Source of the DNA: Zelopaecilomyces penicillatus
Lineage: Eukaryota; Ascomycota; Sordariomycetes; Hypocreales; Pseudodiploosporaceae
Length of the DNA stretch: 64,000 bases
Assembly (NCBI GenBank): GCA_005765155.1
Contig: VCCP01000005.1
Coordinates: 4,278,001-4,342,000, forward strand
Direction: 5' to 3'
In this document: positions 42,524 through 55,600 of the stretch, one piece after another
Layout of the letters: each line of letters starts with the position of its first letter
Numbering within the stretch: position 1 is the stretch's first letter
The notes under the pieces: generated by a model
The model's input: the letters and a program-made list of their open reading frames with translations, nothing else
The model's database searches: none
Told to the model about the DNA's origin: nothing
Made by a program: the position numbers and the translations under genes

Positions 42524-43599
42524 GGCGGTGGTGTCGGCACATGCTGTTGCTGCTCCAGCAGAGTCACACGGGTGCTCGTCTGTCAGTATCGAGCAGGGAC
42601 AGAGCAGCGCATCATATTGCCTCGCGCAGGGGAAATGTCGTAGATGGCAAGGGATGCTAGGGAGGGAGACGGTTTAGAGAGGTCGGCGCTATGCGATAAG
42701 TCGATATACGCGCAGCTACTGAATGCTGGGGGGTAGTAGTAACTGTTACTGAAAAAAAGCGGTAGAGGTTGGGCAGATGTAGTCGTGGACAAGGACGTGG
42801 ACGCAGACGTGGAGAATGGAGACCGGAGATGATGGGTGGTGGCATGTGCCAGCCAGCCAGGTAACCTATTGGTGCGACCCTGATTTCAATGACTGCTGGT
42901 CAACGACGATGCAGCAGCAGCCTTGGCCGCTAATTGCTCATCAATCACAAGCTGCCCTGTTAGCTGCAGGCACTGGTGGGGGCCTCCCTGGCTGCCAGCC
43001 TGTGGGATAGGCTGCCTGGTGGCATGATAGTGGGACGGTTCAGGCTTGCTTGCCTGGCTGCATAGCGGGTTGTGGCTAGCGGTCAGCGGTTAACAAACAT
43101 CTACAGTGGCGGACATCCCACTATCCATCCACTGTATTTAATGCTAACAGTCGCGGTAAAAGCTCGGGATGCGCAGATGGGGAGGCTAATGAGGCAACTC
43201 AAAGCTCCAGATACGAGCACCCACAAAACGCCATTCAACAACGCTGCATGTGTCATGCAAGGCCAATAAACAATGCGGCGTTTGATTGGCTGCAGAATGA
43301 CGTGCACAGTCTTAAAAGGCGTTCGAGGAGCTCACCTCCGTCGAGCACGGCATGTGAATGTAACTTAATTGATTGCTCGGCTAGAGCAGGTAAATGACGA
43401 CACTCATTCAAATCACTAACACATACAATATCTATGTCTTGAATACTCATACTCATACTCATACACCATGACAAAACGTAAAAGACACATCTAGGTCTAC
43501 AAATAGTCCCCTTTTAAAATCCCACACATATATGAGACGTATAGTCCGTAGTTTGCATTCCCGTAAAAATCACTTTCCGGTAGCTTAGTACCTCATCTC
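42524..43599. other. Intergenic region between the 1261-residue gene and IleRS
   Basis: About 1.08 kb: promoter/leader of the 1261-residue gene on the left and 3' flank of the IleRS gene on the right. It contains repeated GGCTGCC/CAGCCAG words at 42850-43070 and three ACTCAT copies at about 43444-43462. No gene supported. Confidence 0.4.
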
Positions 43600-46559
43600 T
43601 CATTGCGGTATTGATGCCACAACATCCTCGCATCTCCCGCACAGCCCGTCTTCCACGGGGGAGAGGTATCGCCAGCACCTCGAGCACTTGCATTGCTTGG
43701 GCGGAAAGATCTGTACGCTTCCCTTGGCTTCCCCTTGCAGAATGATATCTCTTGTGTAACACCAGCGGGGGTCCGTTGGCAATGGATTATTGAGCTCCAC
43801 TGAGGAAACTACAAACATGGCATCCAACTCATCAGCGTACTCTTCCAAAACAGCTGTTGCCTGGCTGTCTTCCATGGATATCGCAACGGAACATTCTAGG
43901 GAGCTGCCGAGGGCTTTGGATAATCTAGCCTGCTCCAACGCTGCCTTGACAGCGTCGTGCACAGCTGACAGGATAGGTAAATCTTGACGTAACTTTTGCT
44001 GATCCAGCGTCAAGCGACTGGCATCGATTATGGGAGAGCTGAAGAGCTGCCGCGCCGGGTGTTCGAATGAACTGTGATATGATAAATGTTAGAGCACGCA
44101 TGCCAAGAGGTGACTGGGAACTTACACATCATCCACCATCCATGACGGCCGATTGGACCATGCTTCCTCGACCAGATTCGGGGTAATAGGCGCCAACATC
44201 CGCAAGAATCCAGTTAAGATGGGCAATATAACACCACCACCATCACCGCAATATAGACGATCCTTTAGACCCTCAAGATAAAACGCAGATAGGTCCGTCG
44301 CAACCCAACGATTTATTAGCCCTGTGGCTCTGTGGAACTCATGGTTGTTGAGTGCTTCCCAAACTTTCCCCATAACATCAGACAGCTGTACAAGGGCTAT
44401 TTGGTCCAGCTTTGTCAGCGGTGCCTGTGTACTAGATTGATGAAGCGATCCTAGAAGCATCTTGAGAATAGTGCGATACTTGATCAAAGCGCTGTGGACT
44501 GGTTGCAGAATAGACGGTCCGATGAGCATGTCTGAAGTGTAGTCACAGCTTGCCGCCCACAAGCGCAGCGCATCGGGTCCAAGAGAGTCGAATCGCGGTG
44601 TGCTATCTTTCCCTTTTCCTTTAACAGGAGGAAGGAGTTTGCCTTCGATGACTTCTTCTGGAGAGACTGTGTTCCCAAGGGACTTGGACATCTTTTTGCC
44701 ATGAGCATCAAGGGTGAAGCCATGCGTAATAAGGGTCTTAAAAGGTGCCGTAATGTCCGCACTCGGCTTACCATCCGCTTTTTGCGCAGCAACAAATGTC
44801 AACAAACTTGACTGGAACCATCCGCGGTGTTGGTCAGAGCCTTCAAGATACACGTCCACCGGTCGTCCGATTTCTGTCCAGCTGCTACCACTGTCAAACC
44901 AGACATCCATTGTATCCGTCCCGCGGCGATAGGTTCCTTTCAATGAAGGCGCCACCCAGACTGGGTCGTCCAAGGCATCTGAGAACCAAGCATCTGATGT
45001 CCGTTGCTGCATAACCGAGATGATATGCTCAATAGACTCATCAGTCATGATGGCATTTCCACTCTCATCAAAAAGTGTTGGAATAGGAACGCCCCATGAT
45101 CTTTGGCGAGAGATGCACCACTCGCTCCTCCCTTTGATGAAGCTTTCCAGGCGGACTCTGCCAGCATCTGGTACGAAGTGTACCGTCTTTAATGCATGGA
45201 GAGCGTCTTCCTTGATGCTCCCAACATCGGCAAACCACTGTGCAGTGGCCCTAACAACGACGGGCTGCTTCGTTCTCCAATCATAGGGGTACTTATGACA
45301 GAGTTTATGTGTCCAAAGAACGTCTTCTTTGACCAAGTCTAATACCGCCTGACTACCTCCATCCAAGATTGAAGGGGCTGAAGTAAGCCTTTCCGGATCG
45401 TCTGGATATGCTTCCTTCGTAAAATACCCCTCATCATTGATAGGAGCAAAGGCTTCGATCTGCAGTGCTGAGCAAACCTCGTAGTCCTCCTGACCATGTC
45501 CCGGTGCTAAATGGACAAGGCCAGTTCCTGAATCTGCAGAGACAAAATCTGCATGCACAATGGGCTGTGCAGGCGCAACAGCCCCCCGCAACTTGTTTCG
45601 ATACTGGAGGCCCTTGAGGTGCACGCCACTAATAGACTGCACGAGAACTTCCGCTGCGGCCAACTGGCTTCTTAATTCTTCAACACGGCTTGACGCTACC
45701 AGCAGACCATAGTCGTCAATACGCAGCACTGAGTATTCCAGATCGTCATGAACGGCAATCGCCTTGTTAGCAGGGAGCGTCCAGGGGGTCGTCGTCCATA
45801 TAGCAGCGTATAGAGGGCCTTTGAAATCGCCAAGCCCAGGCAGTGAGCTCCAATCCGACACAATGGGGAATTTAACATATGCGGCAGTTGATATGTGGTC
45901 GTCCTTGTATTCAAGCTCCGCCTCAGCTAAAGCTGTACGGGAAGAGGTAGACCAGTAAACCGGCTTGTGTTTGCGATAGATCAGACCACTGCGAACCATC
46001 TTCTGGAACACACGTAACTGCCTGATCTCAAACTCGCGATCCATTGTAGTCCATCTATTATCCCAATCCGATGTAATCGCAAACGACTGGAACCCTTTCA
46101 TCTGCTCCAAAATGGTCTTGCTTGCCAAACGTCTTGCAGACTCCCGAATCTTGACAGGCCCAAGTCCTTTCGCAGCGTTTGCGCCGACTGCTTTCATCTC
46201 GATAGGAAGGCCATGGCAATCCCAACTGGGTCTATAGACTACTCGCTTCCCATTCTGCACTTGGGTCCTCACAATCATGTCTTTGAGGATCTTGTTGATA
46301 GAATGCCCGATGTGGAGGGGTCCATTAGCATAGGGTGGGCCATCATGGAGAACAAACGGGTCGTCTTTCGGTCGATTGGCCGCCTGCCACTGGTAAAAGC
46401 TATCAGAGCAATCTCGCAAATGCTGTCGTTGCAGCTTCGGGTTCGGGCGAGCTCTGTTCTCCAAGTTAACTCAAACTCCTTGTGCAAAATTGGTTGCAGC
46501 GAAACACACGGGAAGCTTGAGCGAGGGAGCTTCAAGGTTGATTTCCATGATTTCAACAT
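43600..46559 (-). CDS. ism1: Mitochondrial isoleucyl-tRNA synthetase
   Basis: Charges mitochondrial tRNA-Ile. Three exons, 46559-46510, 46453-44126 and 44071-43600, give 949 residues. Exon 1 (50 nt) supplies MLKSWKSTLKLPRSSF, a presequence-like start. The 56-bp first intron (46509-46454) has a GTGTGT donor and GTTAAC branch. Class I signatures are the HIGH motif LHIGH at about 63-67 and KKMSKS at about 600. The CP1 editing region follows HGLPIE. The C-terminal end keeps a zinc-finger-like CKCSRCWRY...CGRC, typical of bacterial/organellar IleRS. The 54-bp second intron restores VSFEHPARQLF. Length and motifs match Ism1 rather than the cytosolic enzyme. It shares a divergent promoter with the next gene. 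Confidence 0.93.
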
Positions 46560-46964
46560 GTTCGAGTCGAAACCATGCCGGATGGTCGACTCGAGGTCTC
46601 AATGGGCAGACCGTGGGAGGAGTGGACGTTGAACCCTCTTCACAGAATTGTGTGGATTGGACTTGACTGATGGCTTGCAGAGCTTAAAGTGGAACGCGAC
46701 TCATAGAGCCTGGAGCTCCTGTGTGTCAATTGGCGTACTAAGCGCGTGCAATCGATGCCGGGTTTGGGAGGCTCAAGTGGGTTTGCCGCGGGGCATGGAG
46801 CATGGACAGCTGTGCATATGCGCTACGGCTGTTGACATTAGCGGTTGTTACTGCTGTAACATCATCAGCTCCAGGCAGCTTGTCGTAGGCAGCTAGCTCA
46901 GATACGCTACCTAAATTCGACCTCACATTTGAACTTACAACTGCTTTGTCTACTATGTGGCGAA
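46560..46964. promoter_or_regulatory. Bidirectional promoter region, IleRS and hypothetical gene
   Basis: About 400 bp between two divergent start codons. No TATA box is obvious. Nothing else is seen. Confidence 0.45.
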
Positions 46965-47872
46965 ATGGCACCCGTCCGTCGATATCTCAGGATAACCAAG
47001 TACTCTGTACTTGAGTGCAGGATTTACCTTGACAATCCCGCATTGGCTCAGTCATGGCTATTGAACCCTCGTAACCCGATTCTTCCGCGGGTGATTGAGA
47101 GCATTCGCCCCTTTGTTATACCCAAGTTGCGTGAAGAGAGGGAGCGGAGCAAAAAGAAGAGCTCAAAAAAGAAGGGCATCAAGGACGTCATTGTTCAAGG
47201 TGAAGCGCCTTCGGGGTGGTCTGAAGAACACTAAAAGACAACTAACTGTTTGTAGATGACTTTGAGGTCTCCATGTTCCTAACAGAGACCAGCACCCGGC
47301 ATTCTCTCCTCAAAAAGCACAAGCATTTTCGAGCCAAAGGCCCGGGGCTCATGCAATTCAACACCTCAAAGTTGATTGCGGAAACCAATGCAAATCCCGT
47401 TGACGTGGATACTTATGACCCCGCACCAATACGAATAGAAGATGATGAGGACGACGATGCCGTTAACCTAGCAGATATTCCTGTAGCTCACACCAGCCAA
47501 CGGACGAAGCGCCGGAGAAGTCGCTTGGTTACAGATGATGACGACGTCACCGAAGCGTCGGGTGAGGATGATGCGGTGTCGGCCATCGGCGTCGACTCTG
47601 ATGCGGACCAGCCACAGGCAAAGCGCCTCAGGGAGGAGAAGGCGGCTGCGAATCATGATGATGGCAATGATGACGACAAGAAAAAGCTAGCTATGGACGT
47701 AACATACGAGGGATTTGCTATTTACGGTCGAGTTCTTTGCTTGGTGGTCAAGAAGAAGGAGAGCAACAGGCCGCTTCAAGCGTCGCATGGTGACAGGGAT
47801 ATTGGTGGCCAGGCACGGATGGAGAATTGGATCACGTCGACACTAATGCCTGTCGGAGAAGATGCTACATGA
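46965..47872 (+). CDS. Hypothetical nuclear-like protein with basic and acidic tracts
   Basis: 283 residues from two exons (46965-47199 and 47256-47872; 56-bp intron with CTAAC branch). I do not recognise the family. The N-terminus MAPVRRYLRITKYSVLECRIYLD is followed by a helical segment with LLNPRNPILPRVIESIRPFVIPKL. A Lys/Ser run (KKKSSKKKG) follows at about 70. After the intron come VSMFLTETSTRHSLLKKHKHF, an acidic low-complexity middle (DDEDDDAVN, TDDDDVTEASGEDD), a basic RTKRRRSR nuclear-localisation-like motif, and a short C-terminal motif EGFAIYGRVLCLVVKKKE. Conservation-like ends around a disordered centre suggest a nuclear complex subunit, but this is inference. Start context AAATGGCA is good. 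Confidence 0.8.
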
Positions 47873-48530
47873 ACCATTGGATCTGCGCTGCGTATCTGTT
47901 CTATATTACCTATCTGTAGCATAGCACGATTGTGTGGGTTACGGAAGTGGTCTCGGTGTGTTTGAAGGTGCGAAGAGGGCGAGAGCCAATTAGCACGGAC
48001 GTCTCATGAATATTAATAGAAATCGAAAATTCATTTGACGTGTCCATAGAGTAGGCAATACGAACATCAAACCCATCAGCATCTTGATGTTACGTGTGCT
48101 CTGACGTTTCCCGGAGCCAAAGCTCAATTTGTGCCCAGGGGGGAGGGGGGGAAACCGTTGTATCCAATGAGTTTTGGCCTTTGGTACTGCTTATTATTAG
48201 TTTGGTTTGATTCTTTTTTAGTTGGAACGGAGGATTCCAATGAAATCCCTGGTTTCACCCTCCCAACCCAGCCAAACAAAACCCTCATGTGTGTAGTTTT
48301 GATGAGCGCTCGGCATTGCGATTGGCCAATTGCACAAGCAGTCGCATGTTTATTTGGGGGAGGGGGAAAGGAGGGGGTCGACATTTTGTCGGAAACAAGG
48401 ATGGACCAAAAGTCTAACCATGTCCTTGGTAAAGATGGTAAAATTCCAGGATCATTTGCCAGGGCCGGCACCTGCAAACAATACCTGCCTACATGGTGAT
48501 GTGCGACGCATTGCATGAGGTAAAGGCAAC

Positions 48531-48559
48531 GGTGAGGTGAGGTGAGGTGAGGTGAGGTG
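48531..48559. repeat. GGTGA pentanucleotide repeat, 5.8 copies
   Basis: Five perfect copies and a partial sixth of GGTGA. Confidence 0.92.
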
Positions 48560-49976
48560 TGCATATTAAAACGAGCGTGTTCTGGAACATGTCGAACGGT
48601 GTAGTGTCGCATATGTCACCAGGCCTTTGAGTCTGACGAGATGGAGAGACAAAGCAACAGAGTCTGTTTGAGAAAGTTTTATTTTCTGGTCAGCTGGTCC
48701 CGGCAGTTCGTTCCCGCATCGCCGGCAAACAGTAGGCTCTTTACTTTTTTCTCGCTCTGGAATTTGTAAAAAAGCTTCATGACCATTGCATAATGATGAT
48801 GATTTATCAGAAGGGGTTAAACCAGAAATGTTTCGGCCCATTGTGGCATATGACGCCCGGGCTTTGATTTGTGTGTGTGACTGCTCCGAGACATTCATGC
48901 CAAATACACAAGTCTAAAAAGGCTAAAAAAGAGCTCAATCGGTTTACTAACTTAGTAAGTTGGTTAGCTGCCTGCCCAATGGGTGGATTTCCCAAGCGGA
49001 CGGACACTTCTCGGCAAGTTTAGTACTTTTCACTGTTGAAGTGATGAATGTAAGGTTATTTAGTCTAGGTAGGTGGTATTAGAGGTGACCAACTCGTATC
49101 GTCGGCACGTACATACAACTACAGACATACATAGGGCTAGGAAGGAGGAGGGTTTCATGTCACTGGGGCCTGACTCGGGCAAGGTTTCTTTGCTTCTTTT
49201 TGTTTCGGTCCGTCTTTTGAGGCAGCATCCAACCAAACCCATCCTGTTCGCCGTTCAATGTTACTCGTAATACTGTAATACCGCAAAAAAGCACAAACAT
49301 GCCCATCATAGGTGCCTAGGCGACGTTGCAGGGACGCAAGGGCTTTGCTGAGCCGTCAACCTACGTAGTCGTTATTACTGCATTCACATACCTCTCTATG
49401 CACATGAGGGTTTCTCGATGAAACGTCAAGTTTTGCGCTCTTTTTTAGTGTCCTTGTTCTTTTTCGTGCCCCCTTCAGGGCTTAGAATTTTCCCAATAGC
49501 TGCATCTGAGCCATTTTTTACACTGCAACATCGCAGACCTTCTGAAAGAAAAATAAAAGTGCCGAATCAGATATGTGACGAAACAAAATTGACACAAAAA
49601 CCTTTCCCGATCCCGTCAGGTCAGGTGGCTGGCCCTAACTGCTACTGAGATCGCACAACTGCTCATACCTACCACCTGTCATACAAGATCCCCCGACAGG
49701 TATCGGCAGGCCGTTGTGAGACAAGAATTGGTTCAATTTCGATAGGCTATTGGTTCAACGCTCTACCGATCGGGAGGGCGTTGCCTGGCGGGAGCATCCG
49801 GTGGGCCAGTCATCGTCAGCCTGTGTGACGCATCGCCATCCCGCGGGTTCAGAAAGTGATCACATACCTCATATCGTTTAGCCTTGCACTTTAATATCCT
49901 TCGACCTGTACCCCGCTGAGGGGAGGCGGCAGGCGGCAGGCCCAGTCAAGTGTACCCGAAAAGCAAGATGCATGAC

Positions 49977-50006
49977 CGATGGATGGGTAGATGGATGGAT
50001 GGGTTG
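49977..50006. repeat. GATGGATG-type minisatellite
   Basis: Degenerate tandem copies of GATG/GGATGGATG in a 30-bp stretch. Confidence 0.7.
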
Positions 50007-51056
50007 TGATTTGATGTGGTCAACTGGCCGATGATGGATATGGACATGCCTAGCCAGTGAGTGTTTTTAGGCCCACCGATGGAGGGTACTTGTGCTGCAA
50101 GTACTGTTTTGTTTCAATGCATCGGAAGCGCATCTTGGTGGTGTGTCAATGGTTTACTTACTACGCACCACCGATCAACCACTCTCACCTACGTAAGTGT
50201 GAGTGAGTGTGTGTGTGTGTGTTATTAGCTGCGCACCTTTTCGATTTGCATCCCCCCCCCCTCCTTTCTCCTGCGTTGATGCCAAACACGAGCCATCGAG
50301 CTTACCATGCCCATCTTCGGATAGTGCCGTCGAATATTCAACCCGAATCTCATCGTATTAGGATTCCGCTATGGCGGTTCTTCTATCGGCGGGGTATGTG
50401 GGATATGATTAGAGGATAAGCCCCCAGCCTCGCCTGCATACCGAACTTCCTTGGCTCAACAACGAATACATCCGTCGGCGAATCAAGGTTGCCCGAGGGC
50501 CATTCAGATGCCAATTACACCCATCTCTGCGTAACAAAAAGCCAAATGGGGATTTGAGGCCGTTTGAGTTGGTAGCCATGAATACTATATCCGGAGTAAC
50601 TAGAATCGACACATGCAGGGACATTCCCCACGTGAAAGAAAGCACAGTTCAAACACCACCCTGTGGCTACCCTAGAGTTGCAAAGTCGATTACAAAGGAT
50701 CGGCTGTCGCTCCCCAAGACTCGAAACTTGCAGCCACCCCCAATATGGGCGATCTCTGTCTGAGCAATGGAATGTGTAAAACGACGTAGTACGTAGTAGT
50801 AGCTGGCTTGATTAGGGTTTGCTTACGATCGGCCGCAGTTTTGCGTTGTGGATGACAATCGTTGCGCGCCATTGATGTCAACTATCATCAGCCGTACAGG
50901 ACACAGCGCTCCAATTATCCATCTAAAGCTCACTATGTAACAGTCTGAGCTGATGGCACCCGCGATTGCCGCAGCGATCACCGCAGCGATTACCGTCTAA
51001 GTTCCGCTATTCCGTCCAAAATTCCGTCCACAATGTGATTAGTAATTTGACGACAA

Positions 51057-51069
51057 CCCCCCCCCCCCC
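51057..51069. repeat. Poly-C (13) homopolymer
   Basis: Thirteen consecutive C in otherwise featureless sequence. Confidence 0.9.
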
Positions 51070-52600
51070 GTGTGTCGATTCTCATCTCATTAGCAAACAG
51101 GTTTCTGATCTGGAAGATCACCAACGCCTGCCAATCTAAAAACGCGCGCTACTCCCGATCATCACATCGCCGACCACCGTGACAGTATGCTAGACTGCCG
51201 TTGGCTAATCATACGAGTGACATTTCACAGTGAATGGCGCCAGAATGGGGGCAAAGAAAGTTCTCTCTCTCCAGCCAGCCGCCGCCGCCGCCCCCATCTT
51301 ATCCGCAACCCCCAAAAGATACGAAAGAATCAACTTGATACCTAAAGTTAGTGCAGATATATACGCACAGTACGAAAAACAGGTGATAATAATACGTACG
51401 GCTGGGCTGCGTGCATCTAAGCCTCAGCTCCTACTGTCAGCCGGCGCCAGGCTGAGGATGGTGGGTGGGAAAAAAGGTATTAATATTTCAAGCCATGTAA
51501 TTTACAATCAAGGCGTTATGTACTCCGGATTTTCCATCGGCAGTATATGTCGCCGTCGCTGCGATTTATTAACCTAGTAATTAGGCAACTGGGATTCTTG
51601 GAACTGGGCTGCCCACGGAAATATCTAAATCAATTCAAGCGGCAAGCCTCAAGCTGCAAGCCTCAAGCCCCATGGACCGTTGTCGCTTGGCTGCTCCTAG
51701 GACCTCTGGGTCCCTCCACCCATCAAATCTCACGATCGCCAGGGGTGGGCACGGTTGCCAACCAAATGTCCCCCTGTATTCCACGTGGAATGGGATAGGG
51801 ATGACGCTTTGTTGTGGGTGGAGAGCCATTGCGCAAGGCCGTCCCCCCTTCTCCTCATCGCCCCATTCCTCCCATTTGCCATGGAGAGTTTGGCAAGGCT
51901 GGGCCACCATTGGTGCGTTTCTGTAACACAGCACACATTCGCTTCGACCATCTCCTGCGGCATCTCCTGTGGCGCAGCATTACAGGAACAGCTAACGAAT
52001 GACTCGCATGGATAGGTACATGACGACTTATCCAGGAACGAGGTAGAAAGGAGAGAAAAGTCGACATTGTTGCCGACCGCCACTTTTACTGCGTATGGGA
52101 ACCAATTGATAATGACTGACCGCTTTTCAATTCGAACAAGGAGACCGCAGGTGAAGACGGAAAGGGGAGGGGGGGCAGCGGCCCGGTCACCACAAGACTG
52201 TTGAAAAAATGACCAGTCATTGATGCCTCGAAGATCATACCCACCTCCGAGGTACCCGAGCATTACCAAGTAGGACAGCCATCCTTCGTGCTGACGAAGA
52301 GAAAGAGATCGACAAATGGAGGACCAGTCAGGCTGTACAGCCCTATGACGACGAGCATCCTGGCTTACAGCTTTACCCGTATGGAGTACTGCAACTAAAG
52401 CTGTGGGTTAGCTTGACTTTGGAGCCATACAATCATCGCTCATCACCTTTCACACATCAAACTAAACAGCATGCGCAATGCCATCCCTGTACCTAGCTTG
52501 CGGTAGGCATATTGGCATGGTTTGGGGGTTTGTTTGCTCCTTGCACTGGGCTTTGTGCAAGCTGCAGCAGCAGGGCTTGCAATCCTGCTAGGCTGCGGTA

Positions 52601-55600
52601 AGTGGGCTGCGACCCAGTCCTCTGGGAGACAAACCCCGCTGTTGGTCGTTCAGCTTTCAGCTGATGGGGGCAGGCCCGTGGCTATTATTGATTGACCTCT
52701 CACCGGGGCCACCGGCAGACACTATGCCGTGAATGTCGATACTGGAGAGGGAGCACCCGCCGTCGCACCGAGCCTGACGCCACGTTGAAACTCTCTTTGC
52801 TAGAGTGCACGCCTTAGCCCTCCCGTTGGCCCTATTACAATAGCGGGCAACGCAGACCAGACACCGGACTTGGACCCTACGGGTAATGATGGAACTTGGA
52901 TTCTGGCAAGGGCAATTCAGCATCGTCTTCAACGGGATCGCCGCGAAACATGGCTGGGAAAAGGGCCCCCAGACTCTCTGCCCTGAGAGAGGGCGATTCC
53001 CGAGATGAAATCGGAACCAACTCTCCAGGGGTACACTGCACGCACTCGTACGAGTCCCCATGCAGACGCGCATGCCTCGTCTCGCCTCGCCTGGACTCTG
53101 CGCCTGGGGCTCGTCTTCCGATGAGCATACCAACAGGGCGGAACATGCAAACGCAACGCTCCCTCCCTTCAGTCAGGATGCCGGCAGAGGCACCCAGCAT
53201 CTTGCGAGTTTCAGGGTTCCCCGCAAACAATGATCAGGTGACGGCTGCAGTGTCCAGGCCAGGATGCAACGGTGGTCTAACAACACTGTGCACCGCATGG
53301 GCAAGGTACAGAAATACAGAGTACGAAAATACGAGGCGTCAAATATTCTGCCAAGACAATGAAGAGGAGGGCGAAGTAAATACGTATTGCCATGTCTCGA
53401 CAGGGAAACACGCAAGGGCAGACATCCAGCCTTCGGGAAATTGATCGGGAGTTTTTACTTGCCCGATGGAAGCACAGAGTTAGCAAACACTCACAGCTAC
53501 TCCTGAATGTTTCTCCATGCCACCCACAGCGTCCTGAGCGATTAGGGGAGGGGGGCCGCTTCCTCAAGGGAGAGATAGAATTGGTTCCTGTGCTGAAGAA
53601 GCAGAGAAGAAGGTGAGACAATATGGCAATACAGCATACAGATTGGTTGATGGCAATGTTGGATTCGGAGCTTGTAGCGCAAACTAGGCATCTCCGTAGC
53701 GGGAAGTCAGAGCCACCTCGTGGTGAACACACAAACCGAAACGAACCATTCCACCCAAGGGCAAGACTCACTCACTACCTGGACCAAAATGCGGAGAGCG
53801 GAGAAACGCATTGGATTGGCACGATCCGACGGCCCTAGAGAACCCAGAGTGCTGGGACGCGCTCTGGCAGCGGACGGAGAGGTGCATAATGCCTGCTGCA
53901 GGTTGTGCATGGTGTGCCTCAACGGCCGAGACGACCTCATACTGTACAGTATGCACAGAACGATTGAATCCGATACCTGATTCGGATAAACGACAGCTGA
54001 GGGCTTGCCCAGGCTGGCCAAGATGAGGGTCTGGAACCGGGTACACAATCCTCCGTTGGGAAGGGTTGTCATAGGCCTGCCAGGCGATGTGACGTCCGGC
54101 TTATCGCTGGGGAAGCACAACAGACGGATTGGGCAGAAAGTAGCGACCAAACTGGCGGACTGCAAGGCTGCGATCCGAATCTGGATGAATTGTGATGGTT
54201 GAGTTGCGTGTTGCTCTGGTCTTGTTGTAATTATGTAGGTGTAGTAGGCACGTGTGCGCTGATACATCACATCATTTGACGTGCTGTGTGACCTGCACAA
54301 ATCCAAAAGGGGCAGCGAGTGCATCGCAGGGTCGCATTGTTCAATTTTAAAATCAAACAATATTAAATTCATGTGCGCCTTTGTAATGTCCCAACAAAAA
54401 AAAAAGGGTAGTACCGCCACACGAAAAAATATGATATTGTCAAATCTGCACAAGCGAAAAGCCTAGCTCTTGTTATTTGATTTCATTTTTGGTCTTTATT
54501 CATTCCATTCACAGGCAGGCAGGCTGTGGTCTAAGCGGGTTTAATTTCACATGTTTGCCTTGGGGACAATGGATCGCCCTAATTATAATGAAGCCACGCA
54601 CGTATTTTATGCTGGTTGCCGTGACGGCCTAAAAATACATTATAATAATGCTAATAATACTTAAATTGGTAATTCATGGGAGGATGAGGGCTGACAAACA
54701 ATATCTCAATTTTTTTCTTCTCAATCATCCTTCGATGATAGGTATCCAGCCTCCTGCCGCCGCCGCCGCCGGGGTGGAGCTCAGGGGCGGGAACGGCAAA
54801 TATGGGTATTAACTGCACGGCGTATTAGTTGCACGGTAGGAAGGGTTACAAAAAAAAAAAGTCCCTCGGAGACAGACAGAGCCGAAGAGCTTATCGCGGC
54901 AGAAAGATAAAAAAAAAAAAATCAGGTACCCCACGGCGGGAAGGGACAGACAATTATTTATTTTTTTCCTTGGGAATGGGGGGGGGGTCTTTGGTGCTGA
55001 TGAATGATTATTCAGACGTCCCCGATATGAGATGGGCGATTTCTTTTGCTTGCTTCTTTACAGGGCTGGCTGGATTAGGCCCAGAAAAAGGGTCCAAATA
55101 CGGGGGGGGGGGGGGGGGGGGGTGAGAAATTGACTCCCTAAGTGAGTGAAAGTGGGACTCTTGGAATCAATTGGTGAAGTTGTTGGTAGGCTAGTAGGAC
55201 TGGGGCCATGACTATGACTGGTTTGGCACATGAGATGAAACAGCGGTGTATATCGAGATTTGCAGTTTCGGCGTCCCTTTTGGGATCAAGGCGTCAGCAG
55301 CGCTAGTCGCGCCAAACGTACCTAAACCACATGATGGTGATGGTAATCATCGAAAAGGAAAAGGCGGCCAAATAAAAAAAAAAATTAATCATCCACGGTG
55401 AATGACTTGGGACTTGATGACACGCAGGCTCTCTCTCCCACCTTGGACAAACAAACCCACACACACCCCCTTAACCTAGAGGATGCGATACACACACATT
55501 TTCTTTTTCCTCTTCTTCTTCTTCCGTATTTGAAGTTGGCGCCCCCTCCTTCGTTCTAGTTTTCTTTGCCACCCCCTGTCGAGCTGTCAAGTTTGAGACT

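Larger units (their letters stand above)
47873..52600. other. Gene-poor region, left part
   Basis: No coding frame that I can support. Short frames on both strands overlap each other. Contains a GGTGA repeat at 48531-48559, a GATGGATG run at 49977-50006, a GT run at 50202-50222 and a run of 13 C at 51057-51069. Base composition fluctuates without a coding periodicity that can be seen by eye. Confidence 0.4.

Noticed and set aside
52896..53444. 182-codon plus-strand frame
   Set aside because: Overlaps a comparable minus-strand frame and has no recognisable feature.
53707..54453. 248-codon minus-strand frame
   Set aside because: No domain, biased Cys/Ser/Arg composition, overlapped by plus-strand frames of similar quality; likely chance.
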